Below are positions 9,223-16,616 of a DNA stretch of 47,138 nt, piece by piece; position 1 is the first letter of the stretch; every line of letters starts with the position of its first letter. Location of the stretch: assembly GCF_008180725.1 (NCBI RefSeq), contig NZ_VTEV01000006.1, positions 255,717 through 302,854 of the forward strand, given 5' to 3'. The notes below the pieces were generated by a model that searched no databases, was not told the origin of the DNA, and was given only the letters and a program-made list of their open reading frames with translations. This stretch comes from Sutcliffiella horikoshii (GTDB lineage: Bacteria; Bacillota; Bacilli; Bacillales; Bacillaceae_I). The position numbers and the translations under genes are program-made.

Positions 9223-9293
9223 TAGGTAGCTGAAAAAATCAACAATATGCTTTAACAAAGCCAAAAGCTTAAATAAAAGGAGGGATAAGGCGC

Positions 9294-10019
9294 ATGTTGA
9301 ACAAAATGAAATCTGATTATCTTAGTTTTATTATCGTAGTGGCTAGCTTGATTTTTCTGCTGGAAATTCTCTTTTTCAATACGGGCCTTATTTTTTCTTT
9401 TTTGTTTTCAGGATTCCTAATGTATATAGGAAAGAAGAAATGGCATTGGTTAATAGGAAAGGCTCTATTTGTCATCGGGGTTTTATCCATTACTTTTACC
9501 GTATTCAATATGATGACCTTCAACTTTCTAATTTTGGCAACAGTGTTGTATTTCTTGTACAAATTTCTGCAAGCCAAAAAACACCCTGTAGAAATGCAGC
9601 CATCTATAATGCCCAAACAGGAAGAACAGGTTGTTAGAAACGAGCAAAAGTGGTTCACTAACAAGCTTTTTGGAGGACAAAAGACACCTGATCATTCTTA
9701 TACATGGGATGATGTAAACATCCAATGTGGAATTAGTGATACTCAGATAGATTTGAGCTATACGGTACTGCCTAAAGGGGAATCCATTATTTTTATTCGA
9801 AATGTAATAGGAAATATTCAGATAATGGTTCCCTACGAATTGGAACTTAATATCGTCCACTCTGGCATGGTAGGCTCCATCAATATCCTAGAGCAAGAAG
9901 AGAAAAGCATTCTTAACCAGACTGTTCATTACCAAACAGCTAATTATAGAGAAGCCACCCATAAAGTGAAAATTGTCACCTCGATTTTCGTCGGCAGCAT
10001 AGAGGTGAAGAGAGTATGA
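9294..10019 (+). CDS. liaF: LiaF-like negative regulator of the LiaRS system
   Basis: The 241-residue product has about four hydrophobic segments in residues 10-95, a basic/polar linker, and a C-terminal beta-rich domain (about 140-241) of the LiaF/YvqF C-terminal type. Family motifs include GESIIFIRNVIGNIQIMVPY and HKVKIVTSIFVGSIEV. In B. subtilis LiaF holds the kinase LiaS inactive without stress. AAGGAGG at 9277-9283 supports the ATG at 9294. The stop overlaps the liaS start (ATGA, 10016-10019), indicating translational coupling. No liaG homologue is present between liaH and liaF; the space is taken by the terminator and a palindromic repeat. Confidence 0.9.
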   Translation: MLNKMKSDYLSFIIVVASLIFLLEILFFNTGLIFSFLFSGFLMYIGKKKWHWLIGKALFVIGVLSITFTVFNMMTFNFLILATVLYFLYKFLQAKKHPVEMQPSIMPKQEEQVVRNEQKWFTNKLFGGQKTPDHSYTWDDVNIQCGISDTQIDLSYTVLPKGESIIFIRNVIGNIQIMVPYELELNIVHSGMVGSINILEQEEKSILNQTVHYQTANYREATHKVKIVTSIFVGSIEVKRV

Positions 10020-11059
10020 GTACATTGCAAAGACAAGTTTTGTGGGCATCTTGTATATCTCTAATAAGCTTTATAGTTATAGGCGCGGTAACCTATTTCT
10101 TTTTTCCGGTAATCAGTCTGAAAGCTCTTTGGATGCTAAAGGTAATGGATCTTCCGTTCATCTTGTTTTTATTTATTGTCAGTCTTGGTTTGGGAATACT
10201 CTTCGGCTTATTTTCAGGGTTGTATTGGAAGAAGCAAATAAACACTGTTTATGAGGAGTTAAAAGCAGTGGAACAAGGCAGAACCTTGAGGGAAGTACCA
10301 GGAAGCAATGTTCAGGAATTAGCTTTAATGGAAGAAGTCATATGGAAATTGCACAGTCAGATACAGGAACAAGCAAAAATCTCCCAAAAGATCGCAAACG
10401 AAAAGGCGGAAGACCTAGAGATTAGGATACAGGAAATCGTTTCACAAGAACGAAACAGGCTGGCAAGAGAGCTTCATGACTCAGTCAGTCAGCAGCTTTT
10501 TGCAGCCTCAATGCTAATGTCTGCATTAACGGAAACGAGGGGAGAATCTGGTACTGATAACAGTGAAACAAAGCAACTAAAATTAGTGGAAGAGATGATT
10601 CACCAGTCTCAACTGGAGATGCGGGCATTGCTCCTTCATTTACGCCCAGTGGCATTGAAAGGAAAAACATTGCAAGAAGGTGCAGAGGAGTTATTAGTAG
10701 AGCTTATCCAAAAAGTTCCGATGAGCATTACTTGGAAAATTGAACGTTTTTCTATAGATAAAGGTGTGGAGGATCATCTATTTAGAATCCTTCAAGAGAC
10801 TTTATCCAACACATTACGGCACTCCAAAGCAAATGCGGTCGAGGTATTACTCATTCAAAGAGAAAACTTCATCATACTACGAGTGGTAGATGATGGAATC
10901 GGCTTTGATGTCGAGCAGGCTAGGGCAGGTTCTTATGGCTTGCAAAACATGCATGAACGTGCCGTTGAACTAGGTGGTACTTTAAAAATAGTAAGTGTGG
11001 AAAATGAAGGAACAAGACTGGAAGTGAAAGTACCCAAACTGAACGTAGAGGAGGCTTGA
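10016..11059 (+). CDS. liaS: sensor histidine kinase LiaS (NarL-partner type)
   Basis: The 347-residue product has two transmembrane helices (about 10-30 and 44-68) with a very short external loop, typical of intramembrane-sensing kinases. These are followed by a HAMP/coiled-coil linker (70-140), a HisKA_3 dimerisation domain with phospho-acceptor H154 (RNRLARELHDSVSQQLF), and an ATPase domain with N box (ILQETLSNTLRHSKA), DDGIGFD and GSYGLQNMHER. It should phosphorylate the LiaR response regulator encoded 6 bp downstream. Length is near B. subtilis LiaS (360 aa). Its start overlaps liaF by 4 bp. Confidence 0.93.
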   Translation: MSTLQRQVLWASCISLISFIVIGAVTYFFFPVISLKALWMLKVMDLPFILFLFIVSLGLGILFGLFSGLYWKKQINTVYEELKAVEQGRTLREVPGSNVQELALMEEVIWKLHSQIQEQAKISQKIANEKAEDLEIRIQEIVSQERNRLARELHDSVSQQLFAASMLMSALTETRGESGTDNSETKQLKLVEEMIHQSQLEMRALLLHLRPVALKGKTLQEGAEELLVELIQKVPMSITWKIERFSIDKGVEDHLFRILQETLSNTLRHSKANAVEVLLIQRENFIILRVVDDGIGFDVEQARAGSYGLQNMHERAVELGGTLKIVSVENEGTRLEVKVPKLNVEEA

Positions 11060-11065
11060 CCTATA

Positions 11066-11698
11066 ATGATAAGAGTATTATTTGTAGATGATCATGAAAT
11101 GGTAAGGATTGGTGTTACAGCATATCTTTCTGCGCAACCAGATATAGAAGTTGTGGCAGAAGCAGATGATGGATCTGTTGCAGTAGATCTCGCTATTGAA
11201 CACAAACCTGATATCATTTTAATGGATCTTGTAATGAAAGAAATGGATGGAATCGAAGCGACCAGAAGAATTATGGAACAATGGCCGGAAGCGAAAATTA
11301 TCATCGTTACGAGCTTTCTGGATGATGAAAAGGTCTATCCAGCCCTTGAAGCGGGAGCTACCAGCTATATGCTAAAAACCTCCAAAGCAAGTGAAATTGC
11401 CAATGCAGTTCGGTCTACATATAAAGGGCAATCCATCTTGGAGCCGGAAGTGGCAGGGAAAATGATGCAGAAGATGCGCAGGAAAACCGAAATCCTTCCT
11501 CATGAGGAGTTGACCAACAGAGAAATGGAAATCCTCCTTCTCATGACACAAGGAAAAACAAATCAAGAAATAGCGGATGAGCTGTTTATCGCACTTAAAA
11601 CTGTGAAGGTACATGTAAGCAATATCCTCGCTAAACTTCAGGTGCAGGACAGAACACAGGCAGTCATCTATGCATTTAAGCACTCATTAGTGAACTAA
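11066..11698 (+). CDS. liaR: response regulator LiaR (NarL/FixJ family)
   Basis: The 210-residue product has a receiver domain (1-120) with acidic pocket D8-D9 (FVDDHE), phospho-acceptor D54 (IILMDLVMKEMDG) and the TSF/K switch residues. It also has a LuxR-type HTH (145-205) with LTNREMEILLLMTQGKTNQEIA and TVKVHVSNILAKL. In B. subtilis phosphorylated LiaR activates the liaI promoter. GAGGAGG overlapping the liaS end precedes the ATG. A terminator hairpin overlaps its stop codon. Confidence 0.94.
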   Translation: MIRVLFVDDHEMVRIGVTAYLSAQPDIEVVAEADDGSVAVDLAIEHKPDIILMDLVMKEMDGIEATRRIMEQWPEAKIIIVTSFLDDEKVYPALEAGATSYMLKTSKASEIANAVRSTYKGQSILEPEVAGKMMQKMRRKTEILPHEELTNREMEILLLMTQGKTNQEIADELFIALKTVKVHVSNILAKLQVQDRTQAVIYAFKHSLVN

Positions 11699-11712
11699 TG
11701 GGTGTTTTTTTA
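11681..11712 (+). terminator. liaFSR terminator overlapping the liaR stop
   Basis: CACTCATTAGT (11681-11691) pairs with ACTAATGGGTG (11694-11704) with one G-U pair, followed immediately by a run of seven T. The hairpin includes the last codons and stop of liaR. Confidence 0.85.
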
Positions 11713-11776
11713 ACAAGAAGGAATAGGCTTGCGCAGAAGCCGCTGAAATAGTCTTTGGATTAAGAAATTTTTTTTG

Positions 11777-11863
11777 AACACCGCTGTTGATTTCCGCAAC
11801 GAAGTGAGGAGGCTCAAGCACCGTCCCGCGGAAAGCGAAGCCATTTGTGGAAAGGAACAGCGG
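11777..11863. repeat. palindromic interspersed repeat, copy B
   Basis: This shorter relative of the element at 9028-9222 starts with the same 22 nt. Its ends are inverted repeats: CCGCTGTT-ga-TTTCC (11781-11795) pairs with GGAAA-gg-AACAGCGG (11849-11863). An inner GCGGAAAGCG segment is also palindromic. With copy A it brackets liaF-liaS-liaR. Confidence 0.75.
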
Positions 11864-11977
11864 CTATTTCCACTAACTAAGGTTTTCTGCAATAAAAGGA
11901 CAGATCTGTTTTTACGAGGTGTTTTTTTATGATACTATTCATTATAGAGACAAAATTCATCTTGGGAGGCTTCTTAA

Positions 11978-12217
11978 ATGAACAAACAGCTTATCGTCTA
12001 CTCAGCACCAGGCTGCAGGGATTGTGAATTGGTAAAGGAATTTCTAAAAGAAAATCAAGTATCTTTTGAAGTCAGAGATTTACTGGCAAACAGGGAATAT
12101 CAAGAGGAAGTAGAGAAATTCGGATTTATGGGAATTCCGGTTACGGCCGTAGGTGACCAGGCGGTAAAAGGATTTAACCCAGGGGAACTAAATAGGCTGA
12201 TAGATCTTGTAAAGTGA
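11978..12217 (+). CDS. NrdH-like glutaredoxin family protein
   Basis: This 79-residue thioredoxin-fold protein has an N-terminal redox motif C13-R-D-C16 (APGCRDCELV), the GIPVTAVG cis-Pro segment (about 51-58) and the KGFNPGELN C-terminal segment typical of glutaredoxin/NrdH proteins. It should act as a small cytoplasmic thiol-disulfide reductant; its partner cannot be read from the sequence. TGGGAGG precedes the ATG at 11978. The methyltransferase gene starts 29 bp after its stop, so cotranscription is possible. Confidence 0.88.
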   Translation: MNKQLIVYSAPGCRDCELVKEFLKENQVSFEVRDLLANREYQEEVEKFGFMGIPVTAVGDQAVKGFNPGELNRLIDLVK

Positions 12218-12246
12218 AGGTCGGGGCAAACAGAGGAGTAAAATGA

Positions 12247-13197
12247 TTGGCAGAGCAAAAGGAACCGACGTTTATATATACTTACGCATATAGCAAGGAA
12301 GAGCGCTCCCTGTGCCATTTGGAGATGCGATCTTTTTTTGGCAAGGCAACAGATGATAACATTATTAAAAGTACTACAAGGATTGATCCGAGCAGAAGCC
12401 CCTTTATCCGTGAAAGAATAGAAGTGATATATGAAGGAGCATCATTGCAGGAAATCGTCGATCAAGTGAAGGAAATAGCGATGGGCGATCAAACTTTCAA
12501 AGTTATTTTCTCCAAAATAAATGATAGGAAAGCTCCACATACGATTGAATATCAAGAACGTCGTGATATTGAACGCGCCATTGGTTGGGTGATTGAAGGA
12601 GAGGCCGATGTCCATCAACCTGATCATATTTTTGGCATGGCCATTGTCGGCACCTGCTGGTATTTTGGTCATTATTTGAAAAGTGAAGCGGTATGGCTTC
12701 TGCACACAAAGAAGCCAAGGGAATATTCAACTGCTTTAAGCACTCGTGTGGCTAGGGCTGTTGCAAATATTGCTGTCCCAGATCCTGAGGGAATAAAATC
12801 CATCGATCCTTGCTGTGGGATTGGAACGGTACTTGTTGAGGCTTTATCTATGGGGATTGATATGGATGGAAGAGACATAAACCCGTTAGTGGTAAACGGT
12901 TCAAGGGAAAATATTGAACATTTCGGTCTCACAGGAAAAGTCACGCTTGGACCAATCTCGGAAGTAGCGGATAATTATGATGTGGCGGTAATTGATATGC
13001 CATACAATCTTTATACCCATGCTACCCCGGAAGATCAATTATCGATCTTGAAGCATGCACGCCGTTTCACAAAGAAAGTTGTCGTCATTACCATCGAAAC
13101 GATGGATGCAATGGTGGAGGAAGCTGGGTTTAGCATTGTTGATCGTTGTCAGACGCAAAAGGGTTATTTTACAAGAGAGATTTTAGTATGTGAATAA
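12247..13197 (+). CDS. Trm11-like SAM-dependent RNA methyltransferase
   Basis: The 316-residue product has an N-terminal domain of THUMP-like character (about 1-150) and a Rossmann methyltransferase domain. The SAM motif is IDPCCGIGTVLVEALSMG, then GRDINPLVVNGSRENI, with catalytic motif IDMPYN in place of the usual (N/D)PPY. This fits the Trm11/THUMP family, which methylates guanosine in tRNA; the exact target here is unknown. The start must be TTG at 12247: GAGGAG lies at 12233-12238, and the nearby ATG at 12243 is in another frame that stops after 16 codons. The gene ends at a bidirectional terminator. Confidence 0.82.
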   Translation: MAEQKEPTFIYTYAYSKEERSLCHLEMRSFFGKATDDNIIKSTTRIDPSRSPFIRERIEVIYEGASLQEIVDQVKEIAMGDQTFKVIFSKINDRKAPHTIEYQERRDIERAIGWVIEGEADVHQPDHIFGMAIVGTCWYFGHYLKSEAVWLLHTKKPREYSTALSTRVARAVANIAVPDPEGIKSIDPCCGIGTVLVEALSMGIDMDGRDINPLVVNGSRENIEHFGLTGKVTLGPISEVADNYDVAVIDMPYNLYTHATPEDQLSILKHARRFTKKVVVITIETMDAMVEEAGFSIVDRCQTQKGYFTREILVCE

Positions 13198-13199
13198 AA

Positions 13200-13236
13200 G
13201 TGGAAAAGAGACCTTTAGGCTGGTCTCTTTTTTCGT
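13200..13236. terminator. bidirectional intrinsic terminator
   Basis: AAAAGAGACC (13204-13213) pairs with GGTCTCTTTT (13222-13231), with a T-run after and an A-run within the stem. It lies between the convergent methyltransferase and amidase genes. Confidence 0.92.
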
Positions 13237-13240
13237 AAGT

Positions 13241-13933
13241 TTAATAACCTATTCTAGACCAATCAAACAACTCTCCGGGGTCACTTTTCCGGACAGGAGC
13301 GTATTCGTGATGGCCAATGATATGCTCTCGGTCGTTCTTGATCAATGGGTTGCGTTTTAAAATATCCTCCAATAATATCTTCAAGGAAGCATACTGAGCA
13401 TCCGTGTATCCAATATCGGTAGGAGAAATGGAATCATAAATATCCGCTGGCATGATCGAAAGCATCTCTTCCTTCGTTCCTATCGCTAGCAATTCTATTC
13501 CGATCGAATAGTCGTTCAAACCACTCTCATACTCTTGGTAGTTCAATAGATGTCCTTTTCCGGCATGAAAAGCTGCGCGTTCTTCCGGTACCATAAAGTA
13601 GATTACTCCATCACGGTCTATCATATAATGCGCAGAAACCTCATACTCTTCAAAAAGTGCATAGACTTTTTCCATATCATAAGGGTCTTCAGGGGAGCGA
13701 AGAGCGTTATTTGTAAAGTGGAGCATGACGTGTGTAATAGGGGCACCTCTGACTCTTGAATTTTTCTTTGGGAGGAGCCATTCCTCCATTTCCAGGTTAG
13801 AGGGTTCTGACGGTACACTCATGGGCGCTGTAATTGGGTTTATTCTATCCAATTGTTTTTCCGTATGAACAGTCGGCTTGGTGCACCCAATTAATAAGAA
13901 AATAGTAAAAAATAGATAGGTAGTTTTTCTCAT
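13241..13933 (-). CDS. N-acetylmuramoyl-L-alanine amidase lipoprotein (Amidase_2)
   Basis: The 230-residue product has a lipoprotein signal ending LLIGC (lipidated C17). An Amidase_2/PGRP domain spans about 55-230. Visible features are the zinc-type HVMLHFT histidine, SAHYMIDRDGVIYFMVPEERAAFHAG, the NDYSIGIELL segment and the C-terminal IIGHHEYAP...KSDPGELFDW motif with the second zinc histidine and the KxDPG lysine. It should hydrolyse the MurNAc-L-Ala bond of peptidoglycan at the outer face of the membrane. It starts 23 bp after the DMT permease gene, with GAGGA as ribosome site, so the two form an operon. Substrate could be cell wall or spore cortex fragments. Confidence 0.9.
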   Translation of the reverse strand: MRKTTYLFFTIFLLIGCTKPTVHTEKQLDRINPITAPMSVPSEPSNLEMEEWLLPKKNSRVRGAPITHVMLHFTNNALRSPEDPYDMEKVYALFEEYEVSAHYMIDRDGVIYFMVPEERAAFHAGKGHLLNYQEYESGLNDYSIGIELLAIGTKEEMLSIMPADIYDSISPTDIGYTDAQYASLKILLEDILKRNPLIKNDREHIIGHHEYAPVRKSDPGELFDWSRIGY

Positions 13934-13956
13934 GATTTTTCCTCTATATAAATACT

Positions 13957-14895
13957 TTACTTATAATAATTCTTTTTGAAAAGTGGAAATCCTTCTATTA
14001 ATTTTGGCAGCCATTGTCCATTAACAATTATTACTCCAAATATGATGATGATTCCACCTAAAACACCATGTACAAGAATCTTTTCATGTAAAATAACAAT
14101 TGCTGCTATTAAAGTAGAAAGCGGCTCTAAATATAGAAACATAGAAACTTTTGATGCCGCCATTACTTCATGTGCTTTTCCCCAGTACCAATATGCAATT
14201 CCTGACACAAAAATTCCAAGAAAAACAAGATGAGCCCACTCGCTAAGAGATAATAACTTTAAAGACTCCCACCCTTTATTTCGCACAAGAAATGGTGAAG
14301 TAAGAATGAATCCTACTAAACTCATATAAAATGTCACAACAAGTGCTGGATATGGAATTCGAAGACCTTTTAGTAAAATGGAGTAGATAGCCCAATTCAA
14401 GGTACTTAAAATCATTAATAGAAAGCCTAAATTAATAGTTAATGAAAGGGGCTGCCCGTTTCTTGCAGAAGTGATAAGCAATACACCCAATACGGAGAGA
14501 ATCATCCCTATAACCTTTGAAGGTGTCATTTTTTCATGCAAAAATATCATAGATAGGAGTACGGTGAAAATTGGCGAAAAGGATATAAGCCACCCTGCAG
14601 AAGAAGCATCTATGGTCAATAAGGCTGTTGCCTGCAATACCTGATGGACGAAAACTCCTAAAATACCTAGTACAATTAGATGAGGTACGTATTTAATGGA
14701 AATATAGAATTTTTCGCGTGTTAATAGTAATAAAAGAAACAAAAACAAGGCCCCTATGCCAAATCGCATCACCAATAATGTAAAAGGATCAAGCTTGTAT
14801 AGGACAGCTTTAGTGGATACAAATGAAATACCCCAAAAACTGATGGCCATGGTGGCATAAAGGGAGGCAGTAAAAGTTTTTCCAAAGGGGATCAT
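13957..14895 (-). CDS. DMT-superfamily permease (EamA type)
   Basis: The 312-residue product has ten predicted transmembrane helices in two EamA repeats (about 10-145 and 155-295). Each has the usual pattern ending in a PLxxxL...HEK segment (SPIFTVLLSMIFLHEKMTPSK and YLEPLSTLIAAIVILHEKI). Metabolite or drug exporters share this fold and no substrate can be assigned. AAGAAGG ten bases before the ATG at 14895 supports the start. The amidase lipoprotein gene follows in the same transcript. Confidence 0.88.
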   Translation of the reverse strand: MIPFGKTFTASLYATMAISFWGISFVSTKAVLYKLDPFTLLVMRFGIGALFLFLLLLLTREKFYISIKYVPHLIVLGILGVFVHQVLQATALLTIDASSAGWLISFSPIFTVLLSMIFLHEKMTPSKVIGMILSVLGVLLITSARNGQPLSLTINLGFLLMILSTLNWAIYSILLKGLRIPYPALVVTFYMSLVGFILTSPFLVRNKGWESLKLLSLSEWAHLVFLGIFVSGIAYWYWGKAHEVMAASKVSMFLYLEPLSTLIAAIVILHEKILVHGVLGGIIIIFGVIIVNGQWLPKLIEGFPLFKKNYYK

Positions 14896-15037
14896 TATCT
14901 ATCAACCTTCTTTCAACGGACTATCACTATCATCGTATGCTTGTCCTGTTGAAAGATATACTTATGTAAATAAAGTAGAAAGTCGTAAATTTTTAGTAAA
15001 TTTAACATGGATAGATGTTATTTCTAATTAAGTGTAG

Positions 15038-15043
15038 TATAAT
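15038..15043 (+). promoter_or_regulatory. candidate -10 box of the EPS operon promoter
   Basis: A perfect TATAAT occurs 190 bp before the first EPS gene in the 338-bp gap 14896-15233. The -35 candidate ATGTTA (15015-15020, 17-bp spacer) is poor, which suggests an activator or a weak promoter. A SinR-like palindrome begins 10 bp downstream. Confidence 0.45.
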
Positions 15044-15053
15044 CAAATATATT

Positions 15054-15069
15054 ATTCTTTATAAAGAAC
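15054..15069. promoter_or_regulatory. SinR-like operator palindrome upstream of the EPS operon
   Basis: TTCTTTATAAAGAA (15055-15068) is a perfect palindrome. Its right arm with flank reads AAAGAAC, the complement of GTTCTTT, which fits the GTTCTYT consensus reported for B. subtilis SinR. It would overlap the transcription start of the TATAAT at 15038. A further single GTTCTTT box lies at 15136-15142. Assignment to SinR is inference, since no sinR is visible here. Confidence 0.5.
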
Positions 15070-15135
15070 GGAAGTGATATGAAAAGGGATAAATTGTAAG
15101 TTTATTTTAAACGTTTTATTTTTTTTAGACATTTC

Positions 15136-15142
15136 GTTCTTT
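15136..15142 (+). promoter_or_regulatory. second SinR-like box in the EPS leader
   Basis: GTTCTTT lies in CGTTCTTTATA (15135-15145), which is an exact inverted repeat of TATAAAGAACG at 15060-15070. The two could pair in DNA looping by a dimeric repressor, or in the leader RNA. Confidence 0.4.
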
Positions 15143-15233
15143 ATAGCGAATAAAAGCATAGTTGTTAGTAACAAATATTCACACACTAAATATGGTTTAT
15201 CTAAATCGTATATCATGCTTAAAGGAGGAAACT

Positions 15234-15959
15234 ATGGACGAGAGAATGAATATAAAAAAATTTATCCAAGTTTTAAAACGCAGACTCAAAACCATTTTGG
15301 TAACGTTCCTTTGCTTTTTTTTACTCACAGCGATAGCTTCTCTATTCATTATTAAACCGACCTATGAAGCAACCTCTACCATTCTTGTGGGAAAACTGGA
15401 GAGAGAAGGAGGAGCACAAGGAGAAATTAATATGCTTTTGGCATCGACAATGGACCTGTTAAAAAGTCCCATTGTATTAAATGAAGTGAAAAATAATATG
15501 AACATTACAACAGACCTTGAGAAAGAGGTATCTTTACAAAATAATAAAAACTCCCAAATTATCAATGTGTTAGTAAGAGATAACGATCCGGAAATGGCAA
15601 AGGAAGTTGCGCATAACATCTCTTCAACAGCTGTGACGTTCATGGTAGATTCCTTCAATGTAGCAGATATTCAAGTGTTGAATGCAACGGATATAGAACC
15701 TGAAGAAGTTGGTAGCATTGCTTTGAACTTTGGAATAGGCTTTGTCATAAGTATCTTCTTCGGAGTCGGAATGGCAATTCTTCGTGAAGATCTTGACGAT
15801 GCCATTAAAAACTCTAAGGAAGTAGAAGAAATGATTGGCTTACCTGTTCTTGGAACCATCAATTTAAAGCAAAAGATGCGAATACCAATAGTATTGGATG
15901 AAAGTGGGCGTACGAGAAAAACCGTGAAATCGAAGAACAGGAGGGAAGTACGTGTTTAA
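15234..15959 (+). CDS. EPS chain-length determinant / kinase modulator (Wzz, YveK/CapA type)
   Basis: The ATG at 15234 (241 residues) is taken because AAAGGAGG lies at 15221-15228; the 24 upstream open codons have no such site. The two transmembrane helices (about 20-41 and 171-192) flank an extracellular domain starting PTYEATSTILVGK, as in Wzz/YveK polysaccharide co-polymerases. The cytoplasmic tail (about 193-241) normally binds and activates a BY-kinase. Here the partner encoded next has lost its P-loop. The 3' end overlaps the next gene by 8 bp, so translation is coupled. Confidence 0.9.
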   Translation: MDERMNIKKFIQVLKRRLKTILVTFLCFFLLTAIASLFIIKPTYEATSTILVGKLEREGGAQGEINMLLASTMDLLKSPIVLNEVKNNMNITTDLEKEVSLQNNKNSQIINVLVRDNDPEMAKEVAHNISSTAVTFMVDSFNVADIQVLNATDIEPEEVGSIALNFGIGFVISIFFGVGMAILREDLDDAIKNSKEVEEMIGLPVLGTINLKQKMRIPIVLDESGRTRKTVKSKNRREVRV

Positions 15960-16581
15960 AAATAGATGGGGAAAAAAGCTGTCATTGAAGGAAAACTTAA
16001 TTAGTACCGACCAGATCCGGATCATTCGCACAAACATAGAGGATGAATTGCAACAGGAAAGTATCTTTTTGACTATAACGTCTCCCAATTTGGAAGAGCA
16101 AAAGGCTTTGATATCTGCAAAACTGGCAATCTCTTTTGCGGAACTTGGAAAGAAAGTACTATTGGTAGATGCTAACTTAAGGAGACCTTCCCTTCATAAA
16201 TATTTCAATATTTACAATTCAAGCGGGTTAGTAGACGTCATCAATGAAAAAGGAAGTATCAACCTATACGCCAAAATCACTTCTACCCCTGATTTGTTTC
16301 TTCTACCTGCAGGTACCTCTAGAGATAGTATTTCTCATACAGGGTTGCTGAATAAAGCAGAAGAACTGATGACAGAATGGAGTCAATTTTTTGATGTAAT
16401 TCTGTTGGAAACTCCATCTTTCCTTAAGTCGTCGGATGCACATATTCTATCTAGGAAATGTGACGGAGTTATACTTGTAATGAAAGAACACAGTACTAAA
16501 AAGGATGACGCACTTCAAACGAAGCATTATCTAGAGAGAGCAAACAAGAAGATTGTTGGTGTGATCTATCAAACAGCGTAA
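15952..16581 (+). CDS. CpsD/YveL-type tyrosine-kinase homologue with degenerate ATP site
   Basis: The GTG at 15952 (209 residues) has GGAGGGAAG before it. The fold is that of BY-kinases (P-loop, Mrp/MinD-like), and the Walker A' segment KKVLLVDANLRRPSLHKYF is well kept. The Walker A region reads TSPNLEEQKALISAKLA where active homologues have a GEGKST P-loop: all glycines and the Ser/Thr are gone, with only the lysine kept. The Walker B Asp is also replaced (VILLETPS instead of IIDTPP). No C-terminal tyrosine cluster is present; the protein ends VGVIYQTA. It is therefore probably a pseudokinase that acts structurally with the Wzz protein. The reading frame is intact. Confidence 0.87.
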   Translation: MFKNRWGKKLSLKENLISTDQIRIIRTNIEDELQQESIFLTITSPNLEEQKALISAKLAISFAELGKKVLLVDANLRRPSLHKYFNIYNSSGLVDVINEKGSINLYAKITSTPDLFLLPAGTSRDSISHTGLLNKAEELMTEWSQFFDVILLETPSFLKSSDAHILSRKCDGVILVMKEHSTKKDDALQTKHYLERANKKIVGVIYQTA

Positions 16582-16616
16582 ATATGAGAAGCTATGACTA
16601 TAAGGGGCACATATAA

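Noticed and set aside
9025-9264. Open frames on both strands inside the liaH-liaF gap
   Set aside because: They lie inside the palindromic repeat, lack ribosome sites and give low-complexity peptides; the palindrome explains the mirrored frames.
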